Below are positions 33,930 to 41,111 of a stretch of 64,000 nucleotides of DNA, piece by piece (within the stretch, counting starts at the first letter, position 1; every line of letters starts with the position of its first letter). Source of the DNA: Cytophagales bacterium (GTDB lineage: Bacteria > Bacteroidota > Bacteroidia > Cytophagales > Thermoflexibacteraceae). The notes beneath the pieces were generated by a model that saw nothing but the letters and a program-made list of their open reading frames with translations, was not told where the DNA came from and made no database searches. The DNA lies in the NCBI GenBank assembly GCA_013299115.1, contig JAAFKA010000001.1, positions 62,001 through 126,000 of the forward strand, written 5' to 3'. The position numbers and the translations under genes are program-made.

Positions 33930-36902
33930 TTACAACACCACATTCACAATTTTGCCCACCACCACAATCATTTTTTTAGGTTGCTTACCTTCCAGCCATT
34001 TCTGCACAATTTCCTCCGCCAGCACCTGTTTTTCTATATCAGCCACAGGCATATCGAGGGCAAAAGTCATTTTGTGTCGCATTTTGCCGTTGATAGAAAT
34101 TGGATACTCATAACTACTTTCAGTCAAATAAGTTTCGTTGAATATTGGAAAAGCCTGATTAACAACACTTTGTGTAGGTTGCCAATTTTCGATATTGAGT
34201 TGCGGATAGTTTAATTTAAACCACAATTCTTCGGCTATGTGCGGAGCAAAAGGCGACAAAATAATGAGCAAATCCTTGATAATTGCCAATTTATTGCATT
34301 TCAAATCTGTCAATTCATTCACACAAATCATAAACGTACTCACAGGCGTATTGAAAGCATGGTTTTCAATATCCTCTTGCACTTTTTTGATAGTTTTGTG
34401 CAAAGTTTTGTACTCCTCTTTTGTTGGTTCTCCCTCCACCAATCTCGAATTTCCCTTGTCGTCTATACACAAACGCCAAAGTTTTTTCAAAAACTTGTGT
34501 GTGCCGTCAATTCCTTGCGTATTCCAAGGCTTAAACTGTTCCAATGGTCCCAAAAACATTTCGTACAACCGCAAGGTATCTGCACTGTACCTGTCCACCA
34601 CATCATCAGGATTGACTACGTTGTACCACCGTTTCGACATTTTTTCGACTTGCGACCCACAATCAAATCTGCCTTCGTTCAACACAAATTCTGAGTCTGC
34701 AAACTCCGGTCGCCATTGTTTAAATGCCTGAATATCAAGCACATCATTCTCCACAATGTTTACATCAACGTGCAATTCTACCAACTCTTGCGCAGTGTAC
34801 TGGTCTTTTAAAGAAGTTGCAACAAACTTATTTTGGTCTTTCAACTTGTAAATCAGGCTCGACCTACCTTGTATCATACCTTGATTTATCAGTTTTTTGA
34901 AAGGCTCAACAGCCGAAACATAGCCCAAATCATACAAAAATTTATTCCAAAAACGACTATACAACAAGTGTCCTGTGGCGTGTTCTGACCCACCAATGTA
35001 TAAATCTACTTGTTTCCAATATTGCTCTGCCGTTTTGCTCACAAATTCGTTGGTATTTTGGTTGTCCATATATCGCAACCAATACCAAGACGACCCCGCC
35101 CAACCGGGCATGGTGCTGAGTTCGTAAAGCCCCCCAGACGTAAGCCCCCCACCCCCCAAAGGGGGAGTTTGACGTACTTCTGACTCCCCCTTTGGGGGCT
35201 GGGGGGCTGTCCCCCCTTTGGGGGTTAGGGGGTTGTACTTCCAATCTTTTGCCCTGCCCAATGGCGGCTCCCCTGTTTCAGTAGGTTTGTATTGGTCTAT
35301 TTCAGGCAAAAGTAAAGGCAAAGTGTCTGTTGGCAGCAAGTGCGGAATTTCTTGCTCGTCATAATAAATAGGTACAGGCTCACCCCAATAGCGTTGTCTT
35401 GCAAACACAGCATCACGCAATTTGTAGTTGATTTTTGCTTTGCCAAAACCACCTTTTTCTGCAAATTCAACAGCTTTTTTGATTGCCTCCTCCGTTTCCA
35501 AACCATTCAGAAAACCCGAATTAATCATTTTGCCTTTTTTAATTTCGGTTGGGTTTTCCAATTCCTCCGTACCAGCTATGACGTTGATAATAGGCAAATT
35601 ATAATGTGTAGCAAAACGAAAATCTCTATCATCAGAACTTGGCACAGCCATCACCACGCCTGTACCATAACCCGCCAGCACGTAGTCTGCAATCCACAAA
35701 GGCACTTTTTCACCTGTAAACGGATTGACCACATAGCTACCTGTAAACACACCCGAAACAGTTTTGACATCACTCATTCTATCTCTTTCGCTGCGGTTTT
35801 TTGCCTTCTCCACATATTCCTCTACAGCTTGTTTTTGGTCTGCAGTCGTTAGTTGGGGTATCAATTCGTGTTCAGGGGCAATGGAAAGATAAGTAACGCC
35901 AAAAATTGTGTCGATGCGGGTCGTGAAAACGGTAAGGGAAAGCCCACTAAAAGCCCCCCCGCCCCCAAAGGGGGAGTTTGACGTTATTTCGTCAGTTCCC
36001 CCTTTGGGGGTTAGGGGGCTTGTGCTTACTTCAAACGTAAGTTCTGCCCCCAAACTTTTGCCTATCCAATTTCGCTGCATTTCTTTGATAGACTCCGACC
36101 AATCCAAACTTTCTATGTCATGCAGCAACCTCTCGGCATAAGCCGTAATTCGCATCATCCATTGACGCATTTTTTTTCTTTCCACAGGATGCCCACCTCT
36201 TTCCGAAACGCCGTCTTTCACCTCGTCATTTGCCAATGCCATGCCCAAAGCAGGACACCAATTTACATAGGCATCAGCCAAATAAGTCAGCCTATAATTG
36301 AGTAAAATATCAGCTTGTTGTTTTGGAGAAAAGGCCAACCATTCGGCAGCCGAAAACTGCGGAGTTTCTTCATCACAAGTTGCATCGACTTGCAAGTTGC
36401 CATTTTTTGCAAATTCGGCAAGTAAAGTAGCAATTTTTTCAGCTTTTTTGGTTTTATTGTTGTACCAAGACTCAAACAATTCGCCAAAAATCCACTGCGT
36501 CCATCGGTAGTAATCGGGGCTTGAAGTCCGCACCTCTCTGCTCCAATCATAGCAAAAACCAATTTTGTTTAGCTGCCTTTTAAAAGTTGCAATATTTTTT
36601 TCAGTCGTAATTTTTGGGTGCTGCCCAGTATCTATGGCGTATTGTTCAGCAGGCAAGCCAAAAGAATCGAAACCCATTGGGTGCAGCACATTAAAACCTT
36701 TCAGTCTTTTGTAACGAGCCACAATATCGGAGGCTATGTAGCCCAGCGGATGCCCCACGTGCAGCCCCGCCCCCGAAGGGTAAGGAAACATATCGAGGAC
36801 ATAATATTTTGGCTTAGTCGATTGATTTTCAACCTTATATAATTGGTGTTGTTCCCAAATTTGTTGCCATTTGGGTTCTATATTTTTGGGTAGATATTCC
36901 AT
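33930..36902 (-). CDS. leuS: Leucyl-tRNA synthetase with two in-frame repeat insertions
   Basis: A 990-residue class Ia synthetase charging tRNA-Leu. HIGH-like motif in PSGAGLHVGHPLGY, an editing (CP1) domain with FTTRIDTIFG, TMPGWAGSSWYWLRY, and the activation loop VEKMSKRWYNVVNPDD. It is ~60 residues longer than typical homologues because two palindromic GC-rich repeats are read through in frame: ~26 residues before LTVFTTR (DNA 35950-36030) and ~38 residues before ELSTMPGW (DNA 35128-35240). Both lie in loops between conserved blocks, and no conserved motif is damaged, so the enzyme should work. It has a perfect consensus promoter at 36923-36953 and lies on its own. Confidence 0.96.
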   Translation of the reverse strand: MEYLPKNIEPKWQQIWEQHQLYKVENQSTKPKYYVLDMFPYPSGAGLHVGHPLGYIASDIVARYKRLKGFNVLHPMGFDSFGLPAEQYAIDTGQHPKITTEKNIATFKRQLNKIGFCYDWSREVRTSSPDYYRWTQWIFGELFESWYNNKTKKAEKIATLLAEFAKNGNLQVDATCDEETPQFSAAEWLAFSPKQQADILLNYRLTYLADAYVNWCPALGMALANDEVKDGVSERGGHPVERKKMRQWMMRITAYAERLLHDIESLDWSESIKEMQRNWIGKSLGAELTFEVSTSPLTPKGGTDEITSNSPFGGGGAFSGLSLTVFTTRIDTIFGVTYLSIAPEHELIPQLTTADQKQAVEEYVEKAKNRSERDRMSDVKTVSGVFTGSYVVNPFTGEKVPLWIADYVLAGYGTGVVMAVPSSDDRDFRFATHYNLPIINVIAGTEELENPTEIKKGKMINSGFLNGLETEEAIKKAVEFAEKGGFGKAKINYKLRDAVFARQRYWGEPVPIYYDEQEIPHLLPTDTLPLLLPEIDQYKPTETGEPPLGRAKDWKYNPLTPKGGTAPQPPKGESEVRQTPPLGGGGLTSGGLYELSTMPGWAGSSWYWLRYMDNQNTNEFVSKTAEQYWKQVDLYIGGSEHATGHLLYSRFWNKFLYDLGYVSAVEPFKKLINQGMIQGRSSLIYKLKDQNKFVATSLKDQYTAQELVELHVDVNIVENDVLDIQAFKQWRPEFADSEFVLNEGRFDCGSQVEKMSKRWYNVVNPDDVVDRYSADTLRLYEMFLGPLEQFKPWNTQGIDGTHKFLKKLWRLCIDDKGNSRLVEGEPTKEEYKTLHKTIKKVQEDIENHAFNTPVSTFMICVNELTDLKCNKLAIIKDLLIILSPFAPHIAEELWFKLNYPQLNIENWQPTQSVVNQAFPIFNETYLTESSYEYPISINGKMRHKMTFALDMPVADIEKQVLAEEIVQKWLEGKQPKKMIVVVGKIVNVVL
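35128..35240. repeat. GC-rich palindromic repeat inside leuS, insert A
   Basis: A run of CCCCCAAAGGGGG and CCCCCTTTGGGGG palindromes with GGGGTTAGGGGG arms, in a gene otherwise ~40% GC. On the coding strand it gives a Pro/Gly-rich peptide (LTPKGG, PPKGES, PPLGGGG). The reading frame is kept through it. A related unit stands at 35950-36030 and a half unit at 63475-63500. Confidence 0.85.
35950..36030. repeat. GC-rich palindromic repeat inside leuS, insert B
   Basis: AGCCCCCC...CCCCCAAAGGGGG and CCCCCTTTGGGGGTTAGG around a short centre, forming a long inverted repeat of ~75 bp. It encodes LTPKGGTDE and NSPFGGGG in frame, just before the conserved FTTRIDTIFG of the editing domain. Confidence 0.85.
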
Positions 36903-36922
36903 TCCTTAGATTTTTTAGTGGG

Positions 36923-36953
36923 CAAAAATAGCAAATTTGCTATAAATTACAAA
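36923..36953 (-). promoter_or_regulatory. Promoter of leuS
   Basis: Minus strand TTTG (36953-36950), exactly 19 bp, TATTTTTG (36930-36923), 20 bp before the leuS ATG. A large hairpin ends 11 bp upstream of the -33 box. Confidence 0.7.
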
Positions 36954-36963
36954 TAAAAAATTA

Positions 36964-37042
36964 GTAATGCCACAGACGTAACACTTAGGACTAACATTTC
37001 TTTGAGAAATGTTAGTCCTAAGTGTTACGTCTGTGGCATTAC
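36964..37042. repeat. Perfect 38-bp hairpin between leuS and the glycogen-synthase homologue
   Basis: Arms 36964-37001 and 37005-37042 are perfectly complementary over 38 bp with a 3-nt loop TTG. The centre is the ACATTTCT...AGAAATGT core of the small hairpin family, extended outward by GTAATGCCACAGACGTAACA. It starts 22 bp after the stop of the upstream gene and may terminate it, but has no T tract. Confidence 0.9.
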
Positions 37043-37063
37043 CAAAAATTTTATACTGTTACC

Positions 37064-37876
37064 CTATCTTTTCAATTCTGTGTATAATTTGTAGTAAAAT
37101 TCTGTAAAACTTGCTTCGGTGGGAGCTTCAATGGGCAACGGAATAGCATTGTTTTTTGCGGGGTCAAAATGGTCATCAGTTACGGCATCATTTGCCTTGA
37201 TAACTGTATCGGAAAATCTTGCACCAGTGCGTATAAAACCAGAATAATCTCCTGTTTGTAAGTTTGACATGGCATCATCATCTACATCGAGCATCCGCAC
37301 TTTGCCCAGCATCATACTGGTATCGAATTTGTGTGAAAAATAGCTATCATAAACAGTAAATACGGTTTTGGTATCTTTAAAAACGGGGTCGTTTTTGTAG
37401 GTGGTTTTTAAGTACATAGGGATAAGGCTTGTCATCCAGTCGTTGCAATGCACAATGTCGGGAGCCCAGCCCAATTTTTTTACAGTTTCTATTACACCTT
37501 TACAGAAAAATATGGCTCTTTCGTCATTGTCTTCGTGAAAACGGTCTTCCTTGTCTGTAAACACCGACTTTCGTTGAAAATAATCGTCATTGTCTATAAA
37601 ATAAACTTGCAAACGAGCATTAGGCACCGAAGCCACTTTAATTTGGAGGGGTTTTTCTTCTTCTCCTACCGAAATATTGATGCCCGACAGACGCACAACC
37701 TCATGTAAACGGTTTTTTCTTTCGTTGATTAGCCCAAAACGAGGAACTAAAATTCTGATTTCCATACCCATTTCTTGCATAGCCTGTGGCAATTTGAGTA
37801 CGTAGTTTGCAACATCAGACGTTTTGAGAAATGGATTGATTTCACTTGCAACGTAGAGAATTTTCAATTTCGACAT
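37064..37876 (-). CDS. Glycogen/starch synthase N-terminal domain homologue (GT5 only)
   Basis: A 270-residue cytoplasmic protein matching only the N-terminal Rossmann domain of GT5 glycogen synthases: KILYVASEINPFLKT, LRILVPRFG-like segment, ERAIFFCKGV and PDIVHCNDWMTSLIP are recognisable. The ADP-glucose-binding K-T-G-G motif reads K-T-S-D, and the entire C-terminal catalytic domain is absent although the frame ends cleanly at ELKR. Such short homologues next to panC are a recurrent arrangement in Bacteroidota; here panC is divergent, 773 bp away. It is unlikely to be an active synthase; a regulatory or sugar-nucleotide-binding role is possible. Confidence 0.85.
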   Translation of the reverse strand: MSKLKILYVASEINPFLKTSDVANYVLKLPQAMQEMGMEIRILVPRFGLINERKNRLHEVVRLSGINISVGEEEKPLQIKVASVPNARLQVYFIDNDDYFQRKSVFTDKEDRFHEDNDERAIFFCKGVIETVKKLGWAPDIVHCNDWMTSLIPMYLKTTYKNDPVFKDTKTVFTVYDSYFSHKFDTSMMLGKVRMLDVDDDAMSNLQTGDYSGFIRTGARFSDTVIKANDAVTDDHFDPAKNNAIPLPIEAPTEASFTEFYYKLYTELKR

Positions 37877-37937
37877 AATGAATTAAAAATTAGAAGGTGT
37901 GGAGGAAACTATTGAAAAGAACTTTGGTAATTTTTTA

Positions 37938-37968
37938 CAAAAATAGATAAAAAAAAATTAAAAAACAA
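37938..37968 (-). promoter_or_regulatory. Putative promoter of the GT5 homologue
   Basis: Minus strand TTG (37968-37966), 20 bp, TATTTTTG (37945-37938), 62 bp before the start codon at 37876. Confidence 0.45.
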
Positions 37969-38035
37969 TGCTTTTCTAAAAAAAAGACTATTATTGCATT
38001 TAAATTTGGGCGGATTCTATGCCTTCTACTGTGAT

Positions 38036-38142
38036 ATAAGTAGTTGAACCTAATTATCCGACACCTTTGAGGTATCGGATAATTCTGATAATCAGATACT
38101 TAGTACTTGAAATATTATCGATTATTTAAGTCTAACTACTTA
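38036..38142. repeat. Nested hairpin
   Basis: Inner stem AATTATCCGACACCT with AGGTATCGGATAATT (one mismatch, loop TTG) lies between outer arms TAAGTAGTTGAAC and GTCTAACTACTTA (11/13 paired). It directly abuts mobile element copy 2. Confidence 0.6.
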
Positions 38143-38433
38143 GGCTTTAGTCCAATGCTGTTAAGCTAAGAAATTGTTTTTAAGTGGGGCTGCCTAAGTG
38201 CCGTTAGGCACGAAATATTTATAGCAAGTCATATTCCTACACTTCAAAGTGCCGTAGGCACGATATATTTTGCCCGCAGTGGAACTGCTACGACACTTAG
38301 GGGAGTAGAGTCGCACTTTTTCTATAAATATTGCAGTCCTACGGACTTAAAAAGAAATTTAATTGATTGATAACCAATTAATTAAAACTTTACTTGTTTT
38401 ACTTTCTTAGCTTAATAGCATTGGGCTTTAGTC
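38143..38433. mobile_element. ~271-bp palindromic mobile element, copy 2
   Basis: Core 38153-38423 with 20-bp terminal inverted repeats (CAATGCTGTTAAGCTAAGAA and its complement, 19/20), flanked by an identical 10-bp direct repeat GGCTTTAGTC (38143-38152 and 38424-38433). The interior is unrelated to copies 1 and 3 and contains other palindromes, GTGCCGTTAGGCAC (38199-38212), GTGCCGTAGGCAC (38249-38261) and AGTCCTACGGACT. No coding capacity. Confidence 0.8.
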
Positions 38434-38435
38434 TG

Positions 38436-38577
38436 TGTGTTTTGGTTTTTGAGAAATCAAAGTACTTGGGTTTTGAGAAACCCTAAGCACTTTGATTTAG
38501 TACTTGGGGTTTTGAGAAACCCTAAGCACTTTGGTTTAGTACTTGGGGTTTTGAGAAGCCCCAAGTACTTCGTTTAA
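38436..38577. repeat. Tandem GAGAAACC hairpin units
   Basis: Three consecutive ~38-39-bp units starting at 38462, 38500 and 38539, each GTACTTGGGGTTTTGAGAAA then CCCTAAGCACTTTG or CCCCAAGTACTTCG, able to fold as hairpins. They fill the DNA just after mobile element copy 2 and before panC. Confidence 0.75.
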
Positions 38578-38649
38578 AAGTCCATTATATCAAACACTAA
38601 GTTATATATTACATTACAAAGTTAAGCACTAAAAAAACTAACAACTACC

Positions 38650-39495
38650 ATGTTACTTTTTACCCAACCCGCTGAACTTAAACAATACTTTCGCCAGCTA
38701 CCTCCTACGGCTACCATTGGTTTTGTGCCTACAATGGGTGCTTTGCACGAAGGGCATTTGACCTTAGTTCGTTTGGCGAAACAGCAATGTACGGTGGTGA
38801 TATGCAGCATTTTTGTCAATCCTACACAGTTTAATAATCCAGAAGATTTGGCAAAATACCCTCGTACCATAGAGGCAGACAGCCAAATGCTGGAAAGTGT
38901 GGGTTGTGATGTGCTGTTTTTGCCCGAAGTAACTACTATGTACCCAACGCCAGTGCGAACTACCTTAGATTTTGGGGACTTGGAGAAAGTTTTGGAGGGC
39001 AAATTTAGGGCAGGACATTTCAATGGTGTAGGTTTGGTCGTATCCAAATTGTTTCACTTAGTCAAGCCTGATGTTGCATTTTTTGGACAAAAAGATTTGC
39101 AACAGTGCCTGATAATCAAACAGTTAGTTAGAGATTATTCTTTTGACTTAAAGTTGGTCATTGTGCCTACCATGAGAGAAACCGATGGCTTGGCTATGTC
39201 ATCGCGAAACCGCAGATTAACCAAAGCCCAACGCCAATTAGCCCCGCAACTCTACAAAGCCTTACAAACAGCCCAAACGGAACTGCAAAATGGACAAGCT
39301 GTTCAAACTGTGCAGGAAAATTTTACAACTTATTTGCACCAGTGGGCAGCTTTTCGGGTGGAGTATTTTGAAGTAGCCAATACTCTTGATTTACAGTCTG
39401 TTATGCACTGCACACATGGGCAGGAAATAGCCTTAGTAACAGCTGTTTTCTTAGGAGAAATCCGTTTGATAGATAATTTGGTGTTTACTTTTTAA
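38650..39495 (+). CDS. panC: Pantoate-beta-alanine ligase (pantothenate synthetase)
   Basis: A 281-residue cytoplasmic enzyme joining pantoate and beta-alanine with ATP, the last step of pantothenate (vitamin B5) synthesis. The signature PTMGALHEGHLTLVRLA (HIGH-like nucleotide-binding motif), CSIFVNPTQFN, GHFNGVGLVVSKLF, FGQKDLQQ and MSSRNRRL (KMSK-like loop) are all intact. Full length. panD is not adjacent. A hairpin at 39610-39642 may end transcription from both sides, since rpsT is convergent. Confidence 0.96.
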   Translation: MLLFTQPAELKQYFRQLPPTATIGFVPTMGALHEGHLTLVRLAKQQCTVVICSIFVNPTQFNNPEDLAKYPRTIEADSQMLESVGCDVLFLPEVTTMYPTPVRTTLDFGDLEKVLEGKFRAGHFNGVGLVVSKLFHLVKPDVAFFGQKDLQQCLIIKQLVRDYSFDLKLVIVPTMRETDGLAMSSRNRRLTKAQRQLAPQLYKALQTAQTELQNGQAVQTVQENFTTYLHQWAAFRVEYFEVANTLDLQSVMHCTHGQEIALVTAVFLGEIRLIDNLVFTF

Positions 39496-39609
39496 AAAAT
39501 GACCTATAAAAAAATTCTCTATGTTCTTTTTGTGGAACAGTTTTCTCGCAACCTATGGCATTTCCACGAACACGAAATTCTACACTCAATAAGAGTTGTA
39601 TAAATAATT

Positions 39610-39642
39610 AAACCTATAAGGTTTTGTAAGTCTTATAGGTTT
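39610..39642. terminator. Hairpin terminator between panC and rpsT
   Basis: 11-bp stem (AAACCTATAAG with CTTATAGGTTT) and loop of 11 nt, then TT(T)C on the plus strand and AATTAT on the minus side. Convergent genes make a shared terminator plausible. Confidence 0.6.
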
Positions 39643-39680
39643 TCTGACTCTACAAGAAAGACGCAGAAGTTTTGCAAAAA

Positions 39681-39938
39681 CTAAGCAGCCAATCTATTTA
39701 CAAATTTAGTCAATTTAGATTTTTTGTTAGCAGCATTATTTTTGTGAATAACATTTTTCTTTGCTAACCTGTCCAACATAGAACTCACTTTTTTCAACAA
39801 CTCTTGAGCTTCAGATTTGCTTTCAGTGTTGCGAAGACGTTTAACAAAAGTCCTTGCTGTTTTAGCCTGATAACGATTTCTTAGACGTTTTGCGTTATTG
39901 GCACGTATTCTTTTAATTGCAGATTTATGATTTGCCAT
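39681..39938 (-). CDS. rpsT: 30S ribosomal protein S20
   Basis: An 85-residue very basic protein that binds 16S rRNA in the small subunit. It opens with ANHKSAIKRIRANNAKRLRN, the usual S20 start, and ends with KKNVIHKNNAANKKSKLTKFV, the conserved C-terminal helix. Length is normal. A perfect consensus promoter (40028-40058) gives it an ~83-nt leader, long enough for the translational control known for S20 in other bacteria, although no specific structure was identified. Confidence 0.97.
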   Translation of the reverse strand: MANHKSAIKRIRANNAKRLRNRYQAKTARTFVKRLRNTESKSEAQELLKKVSSMLDRLAKKNVIHKNNAANKKSKLTKFVNRLAA

Positions 39939-40027
39939 TGTATTATTATTTTTGTATTTTTAAAAACAAGTTGTATTGGTTTTCCATTTGTTATCAACAG
40001 TTCTTGTCAATTTCACCAAACGGGCTG

Positions 40028-40058
40028 CAAATCTATAAATTCTTTTTATTTTAGCAAA
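40028..40058 (-). promoter_or_regulatory. Promoter of rpsT
   Basis: Minus strand TTTG (40058-40055), exactly 19 bp, TAGATTTG (40035-40028). Perfect consensus match, in front of a ribosomal protein gene. Confidence 0.8.
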
Positions 40059-40107
40059 ATAAAAATAGAAATTGTTTTCTATTTTGTAAGCTAATAATCA
40101 AAATAAC

Positions 40108-40824
40108 TTACAATTCGTCTGAAACTTTTTGTTGTCTGTATTTCTCAGCTTCCCAAATCAATCGCAAGTATTTGATGGTCAAACCCTGTGCAAGTGCAGC
40201 TTTTTCATATTTAGTTTGGATTTGGTGATGCTCTGCCAATAAAAGAGATTGGTGCAAATCTTTGGTAAAAACTAATTCCTGAGTATATGGCTGCATTTCA
40301 GGACTTTGAAATAAGTCCAATGAATAGTCAAAAAGCAAATTGCTGTCTGTTTTCAACCTAATAATGCCTTGTGGTTGCATGATTCGGCTGTAAATCCCCA
40401 AAAAACGTGGGCTGGTCAGTCTTCTACGGGCATCTCTTAACTTTGGGCGAGGGTCAGGGTGAATAATCCAAATTTCGGCTACTTCACCTGCACCAAAGAA
40501 TTTTTCGAGTTCCTCTATCTTGGTTCTCAAAAAAGCTATATGATGCAGTCCTTTTTCTATAGCTACTTGGCTGCCTTTCCAGAGTCTATCTCCTTTGATG
40601 TCTATGCCAATAAAATTTTTGTCAGGGTAAACAGCAGCCAATCCTGTTGTGTATTCTCCTCTACCACAAGCTACTTCTATCACAATTGGATTCCTGTTTT
40701 TAAAATACAATTCGTGCCATTTTCCTTTGATAGTTTCATACAAAGGTTTGCCCTCCTCCAATACGTTATCGGCTTGGGTGTTTTGGTCAAATCTGAAAAG
40801 TTTGCTACGAGCCATGTGGAGCAT
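40108..40824 (-). CDS. trmB: tRNA (guanine-46-N7)-methyltransferase
   Basis: A 238-residue SAM-dependent enzyme that methylates G46 of tRNAs. VIEVACGRGEYTTGLA is the SAM-binding motif I, followed by NFIGIDIKGDRLWKG, and IWIIHPDPRPKLRDARRRLTSP, which is the TrmB catalytic signature (usually FPDPWPKKRHxKRR, here HPDPRPKLRDARRR). ATG 40824 is used; ATG 40815 (MARSKLF) would also fit. It starts 8 bp after the stop of the small membrane protein gene, so the two are co-transcribed. Confidence 0.94.
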   Translation of the reverse strand: MLHMARSKLFRFDQNTQADNVLEEGKPLYETIKGKWHELYFKNRNPIVIEVACGRGEYTTGLAAVYPDKNFIGIDIKGDRLWKGSQVAIEKGLHHIAFLRTKIEELEKFFGAGEVAEIWIIHPDPRPKLRDARRRLTSPRFLGIYSRIMQPQGIIRLKTDSNLLFDYSLDLFQSPEMQPYTQELVFTKDLHQSLLLAEHHQIQTKYEKAALAQGLTIKYLRLIWEAEKYRQQKVSDEL

Positions 40825-40832
40825 TTTTTTAG

Positions 40833-41072
40833 TTATTTCTTTTTCCCTTCCTCCAACAACGTCGTTTCGTGCATAATTAATTCTATGTTTTCCATGCGTT
40901 TGCGTAGCTCTTGATTTTCTGCTACCAACTGTTTGACAGCCTCTATTTCTTGAGCAGACAAGATTTGCCCTTGTTTTAATTGGGCTTTTTTGAGGTTATA
41001 ATACATTGTCATACCTGTAATAGAAATTGGCAGGATACCAAACATAGTAATAATTGCAATGATGCCTTCCAT
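40833..41072 (-). CDS. Small membrane protein with coiled coil
   Basis: A 79-residue protein: one N-terminal transmembrane helix (~4-24, IIAIITMFGILPISITGMTMYY) and a cytoplasmic helix rich in Gln, Glu and Lys (~28-70) likely to form a coiled coil. The architecture recalls PspB-like or LapA-like small proteins, but no family signature is seen. It is the first gene of a pair with trmB, 8 bp apart. Confidence 0.7.
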   Translation of the reverse strand: MEGIIAIITMFGILPISITGMTMYYNLKKAQLKQGQILSAQEIEAVKQLVAENQELRKRMENIELIMHETTLLEEGKKK

Positions 41073-41111
41073 AAATAAGAAATTTTAGGTGTTAGAGTTT
41101 ATAAATAGAAT

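Larger units (their letters stand above)
37877..38649. other. 773-bp divergent intergenic region filled with repeats
   Basis: From left to right: promoter for the minus gene (37938-37968), a nested hairpin (38036-38142), mobile element copy 2 (38143-38433), and three tandem copies of a GAGAAACC hairpin unit (38462-38577). No open reading frame of note and no clear panC promoter was found. Confidence 0.7.
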
